The notes under the pieces: generated by a model | The model's input: the letters and a program-made list of their open reading frames with translations, nothing else | Database searches by the model: none | What the model was told of the DNA's origin: nothing | Position numbers and translations under genes: made by a program | From: Galbibacter pacificus | Lineage (GTDB): Bacteria > Bacteroidota > Bacteroidia > Flavobacteriales > Flavobacteriaceae | Reading direction: 5' to 3' | DNA length: 64,000 nucleotides | Assembly (NCBI RefSeq): GCF_029603155.1 | Contig: NZ_JAPMUA010000002.1 | Location: forward strand, 310,001-374,000 | Shown here: piece by piece, positions 17,670-25,510 of the stretch | Numbering within the stretch: the first letter of the stretch is position 1 | How the letters are laid out: each line of letters opens with the position of its first letter

Positions 17670-18248
17670 TTACTTGCTATAAAACCCAATTTCTTCTCTC
17701 ATTAAACCCTCAATATCTTGCCATAAAACCTTCATTCTTTCATTTCTTTTTTCATAACCTATTGATTGCAAAATTTCTGTATTTTGATTTAAATTGCTAG
17801 ACGACATTTGAGTTAATGCGCCTTGATACTCATTCATATAATCTTGGACTAAAGTTCTATATTCATTAATTTTTGGAAGTAATTTTCCGCTAGCAACTAA
17901 CCTTAGTTTATTTAATTCTTGATAAACCATCATTAAGGACTCTGATGCATTTTTTGTGAGGTCGAATAATTTTTCATTAAATTTTATCATTGCATTATTA
18001 CTTCTTTCTTCATCTCCGGAAATAATTTCACTCATTAAATCAATTTGAATGCCATAAATAGCATTTGGATCACTTCGCATATTTGCACTCATTTGATCCA
18101 TTTTTTCCATAAAATTTGAATAGACTTCAAATCTTTTGTCAATTGCTCTATCGGATTTTTGATATTTTCTGTTTAGTCTAAATTGTATAATTCCCCAAAT
18201 CCATCCTATTAAACCTAATCCAATAATTAAATAATCTTTTAGTTCCAT
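17670..18248 (-). CDS. hypothetical protein with N-terminal membrane helix
   Basis: A 192-residue protein with one N-terminal transmembrane helix (LIIGLGLIGWIWGIIQF, residues 7-23), then a basic stop-transfer and a long helical, charged cytosolic domain (KRFEVYSNFMEKMDQM, ITLE-type heptads). I do not recognise the family. It is AT-rich and, with the nucleotidyltransferase gene, lies between the acyl-CoA reductase and serC genes. Its own terminator follows. It may be accessory DNA inserted into a normally conserved gene order. Confidence 0.6.
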   Translation of the reverse strand: MELKDYLIIGLGLIGWIWGIIQFRLNRKYQKSDRAIDKRFEVYSNFMEKMDQMSANMRSDPNAIYGIQIDLMSEIISGDEERSNNAMIKFNEKLFDLTKNASESLMMVYQELNKLRLVASGKLLPKINEYRTLVQDYMNEYQGALTQMSSSNLNQNTEILQSIGYEKRNERMKVLWQDIEGLMREEIGFYSK

Positions 18249-18290
18249 ATTTTTTTAGAGCTTACACATAATAAATATGCGTTTATTCTA

Positions 18291-18593
18291 TCATCCATAG
18301 ATTAATTGCTTGGTTTTATTGATACTTTTAATTATGTATGGGTTTTCAAGGCCTTCTTCGCTAACCAAATCTACCTCTCTTTTAAACAACTCTTTTAGAC
18401 TATCTTTAAAATCAAAATAATTTAAAAATGCTCCTTTATGACCAAAAGGTTTAAGTCTCACCAAAAAATCAATATCGCTTTTCTGATTAAAGTCGGGCGT
18501 TAAAACCGATCCAAAAACGTACATTTTATCTACTTTGTACTTTATGCACAACGCTTTAAGTTTATCGATGTTGTTTTCTATTATCGGGTTCAT
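18291..18593 (-). CDS. MNT-type nucleotidyltransferase domain protein
   Basis: A 100-residue minimal nucleotidyltransferase. The signature GSVLTPDFNQKSDIDFLV (about residues 28-45) has the GS and DxD metal-binding pattern, and a third carboxylate may be in REVDLVSEE. Such proteins (MntA class) often act as antitoxins that AMPylate or mark a HEPN toxin encoded beside them. No HEPN protein with an RxxxxH motif is evident next to this one; the neighbour at 17670 does not look like HEPN. It may be an orphan antitoxin-like gene. Confidence 0.8.
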   Translation of the reverse strand: MNPIIENNIDKLKALCIKYKVDKMYVFGSVLTPDFNQKSDIDFLVRLKPFGHKGAFLNYFDFKDSLKELFKREVDLVSEEGLENPYIIKSINKTKQLIYG

Positions 18594-18667
18594 ATTAAAT
18601 GCCTTTAATTCTCAAAATTAATAAAAAAAGCAAAATGAAAGTCACAATAATAACTCCATTTTTCACA

Positions 18668-18690
18668 ATATCATGCCTTAACCATGATAT
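18668..18690. repeat. inverted repeat after acyl-CoA reductase gene
   Basis: Perfect 8-bp arms ATATCATG (18668-18675) and CATGATAT (18683-18690) with a 7-nt spacer. It lies 35 bp past the acyl-CoA reductase stop and could be its transcript end or an operator for the nucleotidyltransferase gene. There is no T run. Confidence 0.4.
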
Positions 18691-18724
18691 GCCATGGAAA
18701 CTAATATTAATGGAATGTACAGGT

Positions 18725-19786
18725 TTATAATTTCAGGAGGAAATCCAGCGTATCCACGCCATCGGCATAATCCCAAAGTTTTGGCTGCTGTGTTTTGCCA
18801 AATGCAACTTCGCCATCAACAAGCCCGTTTGCCACGGTACACTGTATTTTATCGGCGTCGTTTGTAAGTTTTTCCTTTATAGCTTCAACAGTAGTGTATT
18901 CTTCATAGAAAACCGTTGCAATGGGCGATGCATAGCCTTCGTCTTCCTTCAGCATTAAAAAACCGTTTTCCAAAATATTAAAAAGGCTCATTAAATACAC
19001 GGCCTTGTTATAATCGTAATTGTTTGCATATTTATTTTCGTGGATAATATCGCCATATTTATAAACAGCCTTAAAAAATGCATCAAAATTATAATCTTTT
19101 GGAACAAACAGCTTGGAAACGCTTCTACAGCCTAGGCCGTAATACCTAAAAATGTCTTCGCCTAGGGCTTCAAGATCTGTTACGGACTCTTTTCCGGTTA
19201 GAACGGCAACCGAGTTACGGTTTTTGCGGATAATGTTGGGCTTGGCACCAAAGTAATATTCAAAATAGCGGGCGGTATTATCGCTTCCGGTAGCGATTAC
19301 GGCATCAAAATTTTGTATTTTATCATCGGTAAAAGTTATTTTTCCTTTAAAAAAAGGCGCTACATATTCTAAATATTTAGAAAGATAGGGGAGCAGGTGC
19401 TTGTCGTTGGACGATTGCTTTACAACAACTTCGTGCCCCGAAATTAAAACTGATAAAAAATCGTGAAACCCCACCAACGGAATGTTCCCGGCCATAATAA
19501 TAGCAACTTTTTTGGGGTGTACATCTTCGATTAAATAATTGGAAAGCCATTTTTTTAAATTTGAAGAAGATAAGGCTTCTCCCCAAGTGGTTAACGTAAA
19601 TTGCAAATTGTTTTTAGTAAACCAGGCGTTGTTTTCTTCTGCCAGTTTTAATTGATGCTTAAACCCATCAAAGAAAATTTCGTTGCCCGCTATGGTTGCA
19701 TCAACTGTTGGCGATTGACTGGAAAATTGATTTAAAAAAGCCCCAAGTTTAACAAAAGCGTTAATTCTGTTGTGAATGTCACTCAT
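18725..19786 (-). CDS. acyl-CoA reductase, LuxC-like
   Basis: A 353-residue protein of the LuxC-type acyl-CoA reductase family (aldehyde dehydrogenase fold). Visible are the nucleotide-binding part IIMAGNIPLVGFHDFLSVL, FDAVIATGSDNTARYF, and YYGLGCRSVSKLFVP, whose Cys is the probable catalytic nucleophile. The physiological substrate in flavobacteria is not known. The start at 19786 begins MSDIHNRI, just after a TAAATTTG box on the minus strand. It is divergent from the ferredoxin gene, a partner commonly seen with it. In related genomes serC-serA usually follow directly (from memory); here two accessory genes intervene. Confidence 0.88.
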   Translation of the reverse strand: MSDIHNRINAFVKLGAFLNQFSSQSPTVDATIAGNEIFFDGFKHQLKLAEENNAWFTKNNLQFTLTTWGEALSSSNLKKWLSNYLIEDVHPKKVAIIMAGNIPLVGFHDFLSVLISGHEVVVKQSSNDKHLLPYLSKYLEYVAPFFKGKITFTDDKIQNFDAVIATGSDNTARYFEYYFGAKPNIIRKNRNSVAVLTGKESVTDLEALGEDIFRYYGLGCRSVSKLFVPKDYNFDAFFKAVYKYGDIIHENKYANNYDYNKAVYLMSLFNILENGFLMLKEDEGYASPIATVFYEEYTTVEAIKEKLTNDADKIQCTVANGLVDGEVAFGKTQQPKLWDYADGVDTLDFLLKL

Positions 19787-19828
19787 TATATTTGGTAAAA
19801 ATTTTGTTTGTCTTTATTTTTGACACTG

Positions 19829-19836
19829 CAAATTTA
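19829..19836 (-). promoter_or_regulatory. -7 promoter box of acyl-CoA reductase gene
   Basis: TAAATTTG on the minus strand fits TAnnTTTG exactly, 43 bp before the ATG. A clear TTTG -33 element is not seen. Confidence 0.45.
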
Positions 19837-19883
19837 CAGAATTGAAACGAGGCGGTATTTTTTTCTCCTTAAATTTTAATAAA

Positions 19884-19949
19884 ATGAAAGGTAAGGCCGT
19901 AAAATACGACTCGCATAATAAAGCGTTAGTTAAGGCTAACATAAAATGA
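19884..19949 (+). CDS. possible 21-residue small ORF before ferredoxin
   Basis: An ATG-to-TGA frame of 22 codons ends 12 bp before the ferredoxin start. The peptide is basic (MKGKAVKYD...ANIK) and codon choice resembles coding DNA. I do not recognise it and cannot exclude chance. It may be a leader peptide or remnant. Confidence 0.2.
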   Translation: MKGKAVKYDSHNKALVKANIK

Positions 19950-19961
19950 AAAAGAAAAAGT

Positions 19962-20312
19962 ATGGCTATTATTATAACAGATGAATGTATAAATTGCGGG
20001 GCTTGTGAACCAGAATGCCCAAATACCGCAATTTATGAAGGCGCAGACGATTGGAGATATAGCGATGGAACATCGTTGAACGGGGATGTTGTGCTTCCCG
20101 GAGGGAAATCGGTAAATGCGGATGACGCACAAGAACCGGTAAGCGACGAAATTTATTATATTGTTCCCGATAAATGTACCGAGTGCAAAGGCTTTCACGA
20201 AGAACCACAATGTGCTGCCGTTTGCCCGGTTGACTGCTGTGTGCCCGATGAGGACCACGTAGAAACCGAAGAAGAATTGCTCGGGAAGCAACAATTTATG
20301 CATCCAGAATAA
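19962..20312 (+). CDS. 4Fe-4S dicluster ferredoxin
   Basis: A 116-residue soluble electron carrier with two 4Fe-4S cluster motifs: CINCGACEPECP (residues 9-20), and CTEC followed by CAAVCPVDCC (about residues 70-91). The spacing between the first and second Cys pairs of the second set is longer than in minimal ferredoxins (CTECKGFHEEPQCAAVCP), as in the Allochromatium/YfhL type. The C-terminal tail is acidic. It is divergent from the acyl-CoA reductase gene and could supply its electrons; that link is inferred from context. A terminator follows. Confidence 0.93.
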   Translation: MAIIITDECINCGACEPECPNTAIYEGADDWRYSDGTSLNGDVVLPGGKSVNADDAQEPVSDEIYYIVPDKCTECKGFHEEPQCAAVCPVDCCVPDEDHVETEEELLGKQQFMHPE

Positions 20313-20344
20313 ATAAACGCGTACGTTTTAAAATGAATTGATAT

Positions 20345-20377
20345 AAAAAAGGTGGTCCATTGTAGACCGCCTTTTTC
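20345..20377 (+). terminator. terminator after ferredoxin gene
   Basis: AAAAAGGTGGTC pairs with GACCGCCTTTTT (one G-T wobble) around an 8-nt loop and runs into a T tract. It also lies just past the end of the converging gene at 20398 and may serve both. Confidence 0.8.
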
Positions 20378-20397
20378 TTATTTACGTATGTTTTATA

Positions 20398-20928
20398 CTA
20401 TTGTTGTTGAGCTGTGTATACGCGCTTAACTATTTTATTTTGGTCTTTGTCGTAATACTCGATAACAAAATTTGCATTACTATCAAAATAACCTATTCCG
20501 TTACCTTTTTCGGTTTCCACTATAAAATCATTGCTGGACGACTTATAACTGGTAGCTTTTAAGGTATTGTCGTTGCCGCCAATAATAAAACCTTGATTGC
20601 TCGGCGAAAAATCGCACTCAACCCCTTCACAGGTAAAAGATGCGTTGTTGTCTAGCACCGTTTGCACATTTCCATCTATAATGGTTTCATGTTTTGTTAT
20701 TTTTACCGGAGAAGCTACTCTTTCCTGATTAATTTTGTTTCTATCGGCTTCACTCAAATTAATGTTCTGCTCCTTGCGGACCACAACACTCTGTTGTGAT
20801 TGTTCTTCCCCTTTGTTGTCTTTAACCGTTGTAGTTTTTGTTACCGTTTCTTCCAGCACATCTTTATTTTGCGCAAAGGCAAAAGAAGTTGCCAGAATTA
20901 ATACTGTTGATAAGATTAAACTTTTCAT
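20398..20928 (-). CDS. hypothetical secreted protein
   Basis: A 176-residue protein with a clear signal peptide (MKSLILSTVLILATSFAFAQ). The mature part is polar, with Gln/Lys/Thr-rich N-terminal sequence (TVTKTTTVKDNKGEEQSQQ), two Cys in FTCEGVECDF that could form a disulfide, and a C-terminal half that reads like a small beta-sheet domain (GIGYFDSNANFVIEYYDKDQ). I do not recognise a family. It converges with the ferredoxin gene. Confidence 0.7.
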   Translation of the reverse strand: MKSLILSTVLILATSFAFAQNKDVLEETVTKTTTVKDNKGEEQSQQSVVVRKEQNINLSEADRNKINQERVASPVKITKHETIIDGNVQTVLDNNASFTCEGVECDFSPSNQGFIIGGNDNTLKATSYKSSSNDFIVETEKGNGIGYFDSNANFVIEYYDKDQNKIVKRVYTAQQQ

Positions 20929-21267
20929 GTCTTTTTTTGTTTTGATTATATACTATAATATACGTGTTTTATATTGCAAAGGATGTTAATACCCTCACAA
21001 TGAATGATAAGTATTTGTTAAGCCCGGGGCGATTAAACGTAAATAATAACAGTGTAATGTATTGACTATCAATTTTTTGATAATCATAAAATGATTTATG
21101 TATCAACGGAACCGAAAAAAGAAAAAATGCCCTCGCAACGCAAATGGTATAGCGCTGGCCTTACCGGTTTTGTTCCTTGTACAAGTTCTAATATTATCGA
21201 TAATGCCCAGCATAGATTCTTAAAACTATTACCTATATTTGCACTCGCAAATTTCAAAAACTCATTC
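20929..21267. other. intergenic region before ychF
   Basis: About 340 bp. The first 160 bp hold the promoter region of the secreted-protein gene (minus strand). From 21091 the frame of ychF is open for 59 codons before the real start. This extension lacks similarity to YchF proteins and includes the text KWYSAGLTGFVPCTSS, which resembles a family of spurious translations seen in many genomes. It ends in a TATATTTG promoter box at 21234. Confidence 0.5.
21234..21241 (+). promoter_or_regulatory. -7 promoter box of ychF
   Basis: TATATTTG fits TAnnTTTG. It lies 26 bp before the ATG at 21268, so the transcript would start after the upstream in-frame ATG at 21091. This supports the shorter protein. 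Confidence 0.5.
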
Positions 21268-22359
21268 ATGAAAGCCGGAATTGTAGGATTGCCAAATGTT
21301 GGGAAATCAACTTTATTTAACTGCTTATCTAATGCCAAAGCGCAAAGTGCCAACTTTCCGTTTTGTACCATAGAGCCCAATTTAGGGGTGGTAAATGTAC
21401 CGGACAGCCGGTTGGAAAAATTAGAGTCGTTTGTAAACCCAGAGCGGGTAATGCCCGCTACCGTAGAAATTGTGGACATTGCCGGATTGGTAAAAGGAGC
21501 CAGCAAAGGCGAGGGGCTTGGAAACCAGTTTTTGGGCAACATACGCGAATGCAACGCTATAATTCATGTGCTACGTTGTTTTGACAATGACAATATTGTA
21601 CACGTGGACGGCAATGTAAATCCTATTCGAGATAAAGAAACCATAGATATAGAGCTTCAGCTCAAAGATTTGGAAACAGTAGACAAACGTCTTGAAAAGG
21701 TAAACAGGGCCGCCAAAACAGGTGATAAAGATGCACAGAAGGAGCAAGCATTGCTTCAAAAATTTAAAACAGCCCTGGAAAGTGGTATTTCGGCACGTGC
21801 CGTTGATGTTAATGAAGACGAAGAGGAGTTTATGAAAAGCTTCCAGTTGCTTACCGCAAAACCAATTCTCTATGTATGCAATGTTGATGAAAGTGCGGCA
21901 AAGTCTGGAAACGCGCATGTAGACAAGGTTAAAGAAGCCATAAAAAACGAAAACGCCGAAGTAATTGTTTTGGCCGTTGCCACCGAGGCAGATATAGCCG
22001 AACTGGAAGATTATGAAGAACGACAATTATTTTTGGAGGACATAGGCCTTGACGAACCGGGCGCTTCAAAATTGATACGTGCTGCATATAAATTGCTTAA
22101 CCTTCAAACATATTTTACTGCTGGAGTAAAAGAAGTAAGGGCTTGGACAATTTCCATCGGTGCTACCGCACCACAGGCTGCGGGCGTAATACACACCGAT
22201 TTTGAAAAGGGTTTTATCCGTGCAGAAGTTATTGGTTATGATGATTATGTAAACTACGGAAGTGAATCCAAAGTAAAAGAAGCCGGTAAAATGCGTGTGG
22301 AAGGCAAAGAATATATTGTAAAGGACGGCGATGTAATGCATTTTAGGTTTAATGTATAA
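21268..22359 (+). CDS. ychF: redox-regulated ATPase YchF
   Basis: A 363-residue Obg-family P-loop protein that prefers ATP over GTP, binds ribosomes and is linked to oxidative-stress control. Visible are G1 GLPNVGKST (residues 6-14), G3 DIAGLVKGASKGEGLG, and the altered G4 NVDE in place of NKxD, which explains the nucleotide preference. The C-terminal TGS-like domain has TISIGATAPQAAGVIHTDFEKGFIRAEV. The frame is open to 21091, but the family starts at MKAGIVGLPNVGKS, so the ATG at 21268 is used. A strong terminator follows. Confidence 0.96.
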   Translation: MKAGIVGLPNVGKSTLFNCLSNAKAQSANFPFCTIEPNLGVVNVPDSRLEKLESFVNPERVMPATVEIVDIAGLVKGASKGEGLGNQFLGNIRECNAIIHVLRCFDNDNIVHVDGNVNPIRDKETIDIELQLKDLETVDKRLEKVNRAAKTGDKDAQKEQALLQKFKTALESGISARAVDVNEDEEEFMKSFQLLTAKPILYVCNVDESAAKSGNAHVDKVKEAIKNENAEVIVLAVATEADIAELEDYEERQLFLEDIGLDEPGASKLIRAAYKLLNLQTYFTAGVKEVRAWTISIGATAPQAAGVIHTDFEKGFIRAEVIGYDDYVNYGSESKVKEAGKMRVEGKEYIVKDGDVMHFRFNV

Positions 22360-22378
22360 AACATCCAAAAAAGCACAT

Positions 22379-22422
22379 AAAAGAGGTTTGAACTGCACCT
22401 ACAGTTCAAACCTCTTTTTTTA
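22379..22422 (+). terminator. terminator after ychF
   Basis: A perfect 15-bp stem, AAGAGGTTTGAACTG (22381-22395) with CAGTTCAAACCTCTT (22402-22416), with a 6-nt loop and a run of Ts. It is one of the strongest terminators in the window. Confidence 0.92.
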
Positions 22423-22586
22423 TGGCATCAACTCAAACCTATTTTAATCTATTGTTTTTTAATCGATTATGAGTTTTAAGCTGAATTGAATATTGTAGGA
22501 TTATTTTTCGTTTACGGATAAAAAAAAGAAGAAATTATAATTTTACCAGTAATTCAATAGATCGCTTACCAAAAATTTATAAACCA

Positions 22587-23504
22587 ATGATAAAAAACAA
22601 AAAGGGCTTTACGTGGATCGTCATTGCAATCGGCATTTTGGGCGTAATTCTTTTTTCGGCCAAAGCAGTTATGGTAAAATTGGCATATCAGTACAATGTA
22701 ACTGCTGTTAATTTACTTATGTTCAGAATGTTATTTTCGTTGCCGTTTTATGTGCTGGTTTTGCTCTTTACCAAAAAAAGCGAACAAAAACAGGGAAAAA
22801 AAGAATATCTCTGGCTTGTTGTTTTTGGGATAATAGGCTATTATCTGGCCAGTTATTTCGATTTTATCGGACTTCAATATATAAAAGCAAGCATAGAACG
22901 TATCATTTTGTTTATCTATCCAACGATAGTGGTCCTGTTATCGCGCATTTTTCTAAAAAGACCCATCACCAAAGTCCAGTTAATGGCCATATTGCTTACT
23001 TATTTTGGGGTTGTGGTTTCTTTTTGGGACGAATTGGGCATAGAAGGCTCGCAATTTTTATTAGGGGCTACGTTTATATTTTTAAGCGCATTAACATATG
23101 CATCTTATTTAACCGGAAGCGATTGGCTGATACCAAAATTCGGGGTAACCCGTTTTACCTCGTATGCCATGATAATATCTTGTGGTGCCGTGGTTTTGCA
23201 TTACCTTATTTTCGAGCATACAACTTTACTGGGTTACAACGCAAACGTATATTGGCTGGGGTTGGGCATGGCCTTGCTCTCCACGGTTATTCCTTCGTAT
23301 TTGGTATCGTATTGCATTAAGGAAATAGGAGCTTCTAATTTTGCAATTTTAGGTGGATTGGGACCCATTTCTACCATAATTTTGGCTTCCATATTTTTGG
23401 GCGAACGTTTAACAATGCTTCAGTTGGGAGGCACATTATTGGTAATTGTAGGAATAATAGCCATATCATTAAACAAATCAACTTACAAAAAGTCAGGTTC
23501 TTAA
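22587..23504 (+). CDS. DMT/EamA family transporter
   Basis: A 305-residue inner-membrane protein with ten predicted helices arranged as two EamA repeats. The second half has the typical GASNFAILGGLGPISTIILASIFLGERLT segment with the GE at the end of helix 9. Family members export amino acids, nucleotides or other small metabolites; the substrate cannot be read from sequence. It starts at an ATG 227 bp after ychF and has no operon partner. Confidence 0.9.
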   Translation: MIKNKKGFTWIVIAIGILGVILFSAKAVMVKLAYQYNVTAVNLLMFRMLFSLPFYVLVLLFTKKSEQKQGKKEYLWLVVFGIIGYYLASYFDFIGLQYIKASIERIILFIYPTIVVLLSRIFLKRPITKVQLMAILLTYFGVVVSFWDELGIEGSQFLLGATFIFLSALTYASYLTGSDWLIPKFGVTRFTSYAMIISCGAVVLHYLIFEHTTLLGYNANVYWLGLGMALLSTVIPSYLVSYCIKEIGASNFAILGGLGPISTIILASIFLGERLTMLQLGGTLLVIVGIIAISLNKSTYKKSGS

Positions 23505-23604
23505 CAATTTCAGTAAAAAGCTTGTTAATTACTTTAGCAGTAAGGGGTTTCATATTAAACGATGAAACATTATATTAGCAACGAAACCCATTTCTAATAT
23601 TTTT

Positions 23605-25458
23605 ATGTCAGAAACTACTAAGTATACAGAAGATAATATACGTTCGTTGGATTGGAAGGAGCATATCCGTATGCGACCTGGGATGTACATTGGGAAATTG
23701 GGCGACGGCTCTTCTGCAGACGATGGTATTTATATCCTGATAAAAGAGGTGCTTGACAACTGTATAGACGAATTTGTCATGGGGGCCGGCAAAACCATTG
23801 AAGTTTCCATTCAGGGAAACAAAGTGATTATAAGGGATTACGGTCGGGGCATCCCGCTGGGAAAAGTAGTGGATGTAGTGTCTAAAATGAATACCGGTGG
23901 TAAATACGACACGCGCGCCTTTAAAAAATCGGTGGGATTAAATGGGGTCGGGACCAAAGCGGTAAATGCCTTGTCTACCTATTTTAGGGTCGAGTCTAAC
24001 CGCGACAACAAATCCAAAGCCGCCGAATTCGAACAGGGAAACCTTGTAAACGAAGAAGAACTGGATGAAACCAGTAGAAGGAGGGGGACCAAAGTTTCTT
24101 TTGTGCCCGACGAGAGCATTTTTAAAAACTATAAATTCCGCAATGAATACATCGAGAAAATGGTACGTAATTACGTATACCTCAATCCGGGGTTAACCAT
24201 TGTATTCAACGGGGAAAAGTTTTATTCGGAAAACGGTTTAAAAGATTTATTGGAAGATACCACCAATAAAGACGATATGCTTTACCCTATTATCCATTTA
24301 AGGGGAAACGACATAGAAGTGGCCTTAACGCATAGCAGGACTCAATACAGCGAGGAGTACCATTCGTTTGTTAATGGGCAAAACACCACGCAAGGGGGAA
24401 CGCACTTGGCAGCTTTCCGGGAGGCTATTGTAAAGACATTGCGCGATTATTACGGAAAAAATTACGATGCTTCCGATATCAGAAAATCAATTATAGGGGC
24501 TATTTCCATTAAAGTAATGGAGCCTGTTTTTGAAAGCCAGACCAAAACAAAACTGGGCTCGACCGATATGGGCGGCGACCTGCCAACGGTAAGAACCTAC
24601 ATAAACGATTTTATTGGCACGCAACTGGATAATTTTTTGCATAAAAACCCAGAAGTTGCCGATAAGGTACAACGAAAAATATTGGCTGCGGAGCGCGAGC
24701 GAAAAGAACTTTCCGGTATTAGGAAACTGGCCAAGGAACGGGCTAAAAAAGCAAGCCTGCACAATAAAAAACTCAGGGATTGCCGGGTTCATTTGGGAGA
24801 TACCAAAAATGAACGCGCACTGGAAACAACCCTGTTCATTACCGAGGGAGACTCTGCTTCGGGTTCCATTACAAAATCCAGGGATGTCAATACACAAGCC
24901 GTATTTAGTTTACGTGGAAAACCGTTGAATACCTACGGAATGTCCAAAAAAATTGTGTATGAAAATGAAGAGTTCAATCTTCTTCAAGCAGCTTTGAACA
25001 TAGAAGAATCTATGGAAGACCTGCGGTACAACAACATTGTAATTGCTACCGATGCCGATGTTGACGGGATGCACATACGTTTGCTGTTAATTACCTTTTT
25101 CTTGCAGTTTTTTCCAGAATTGATAAAAGAAGGACATTTATACATACTCCAAACCCCGCTTTTTAGAGTGCGAAACAAAAAAGAAACTATTTATTGCTAT
25201 AGCGAGGACGAAAGAAAAGCGGCCATTGAAAAGCTAAAGGGGAAACCCGAAATAACCCGATTTAAGGGGCTGGGTGAAATATCTCCGGATGAGTTCAAAC
25301 ATTTTATCGGCGATGATATCCGTTTGGACCCCGTAATGCTGGACAAAGCCATGTCCATAGAAAGTCTATTGGAATTTTACATGGGCAAGAATACCCCTGA
25401 CCGGCAAAAATTTATCATAAATAATCTTCGAGTAGAACTTGATGTAGTTGAAGATTAA
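23605..25458 (+). CDS. parE: DNA topoisomerase IV subunit B
   Basis: The ATPase subunit of a type IIA topoisomerase that decatenates daughter chromosomes. At 617 residues it is short, as in Bacteroidota ParE. A GHKL ATPase domain comes first (MRPGMYIGKLG, ELD-type VLDNCIDEF, IIRDYGRGIPLG, VGLNGVGTKAVNAL), then a transducer domain with the QTKTKLGS Lys. The TOPRIM domain follows (FITEGDSASGS near residue 413, and DADVDGMHI). parC follows after 52 bp. It is assigned as topoisomerase IV rather than gyrase because it pairs with a ParC-like subunit and lacks gyrase-type extensions. Confidence 0.93.
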   Translation: MSETTKYTEDNIRSLDWKEHIRMRPGMYIGKLGDGSSADDGIYILIKEVLDNCIDEFVMGAGKTIEVSIQGNKVIIRDYGRGIPLGKVVDVVSKMNTGGKYDTRAFKKSVGLNGVGTKAVNALSTYFRVESNRDNKSKAAEFEQGNLVNEEELDETSRRRGTKVSFVPDESIFKNYKFRNEYIEKMVRNYVYLNPGLTIVFNGEKFYSENGLKDLLEDTTNKDDMLYPIIHLRGNDIEVALTHSRTQYSEEYHSFVNGQNTTQGGTHLAAFREAIVKTLRDYYGKNYDASDIRKSIIGAISIKVMEPVFESQTKTKLGSTDMGGDLPTVRTYINDFIGTQLDNFLHKNPEVADKVQRKILAAERERKELSGIRKLAKERAKKASLHNKKLRDCRVHLGDTKNERALETTLFITEGDSASGSITKSRDVNTQAVFSLRGKPLNTYGMSKKIVYENEEFNLLQAALNIEESMEDLRYNNIVIATDADVDGMHIRLLLITFFLQFFPELIKEGHLYILQTPLFRVRNKKETIYCYSEDERKAAIEKLKGKPEITRFKGLGEISPDEFKHFIGDDIRLDPVMLDKAMSIESLLEFYMGKNTPDRQKFIINNLRVELDVVED

Positions 25459-25510
25459 GTATTAAAAATCAATAGTTCATAAAATAAAAAAAAGAACCTG
25501 CTAATTTTGT

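Noticed and set aside
18291..18593. Complete MNT-HEPN toxin-antitoxin pair
   Set aside because: The neighbour at 17670 shows no RxxxxH HEPN motif and has a membrane helix, so only the nucleotidyltransferase half is supported.
25502..25509. TAATTTTG box just before the parC start codon
   Set aside because: The box ends one base before the ATG at 25511, so a transcript from it would start inside the gene. Co-transcription with parE explains parC expression.
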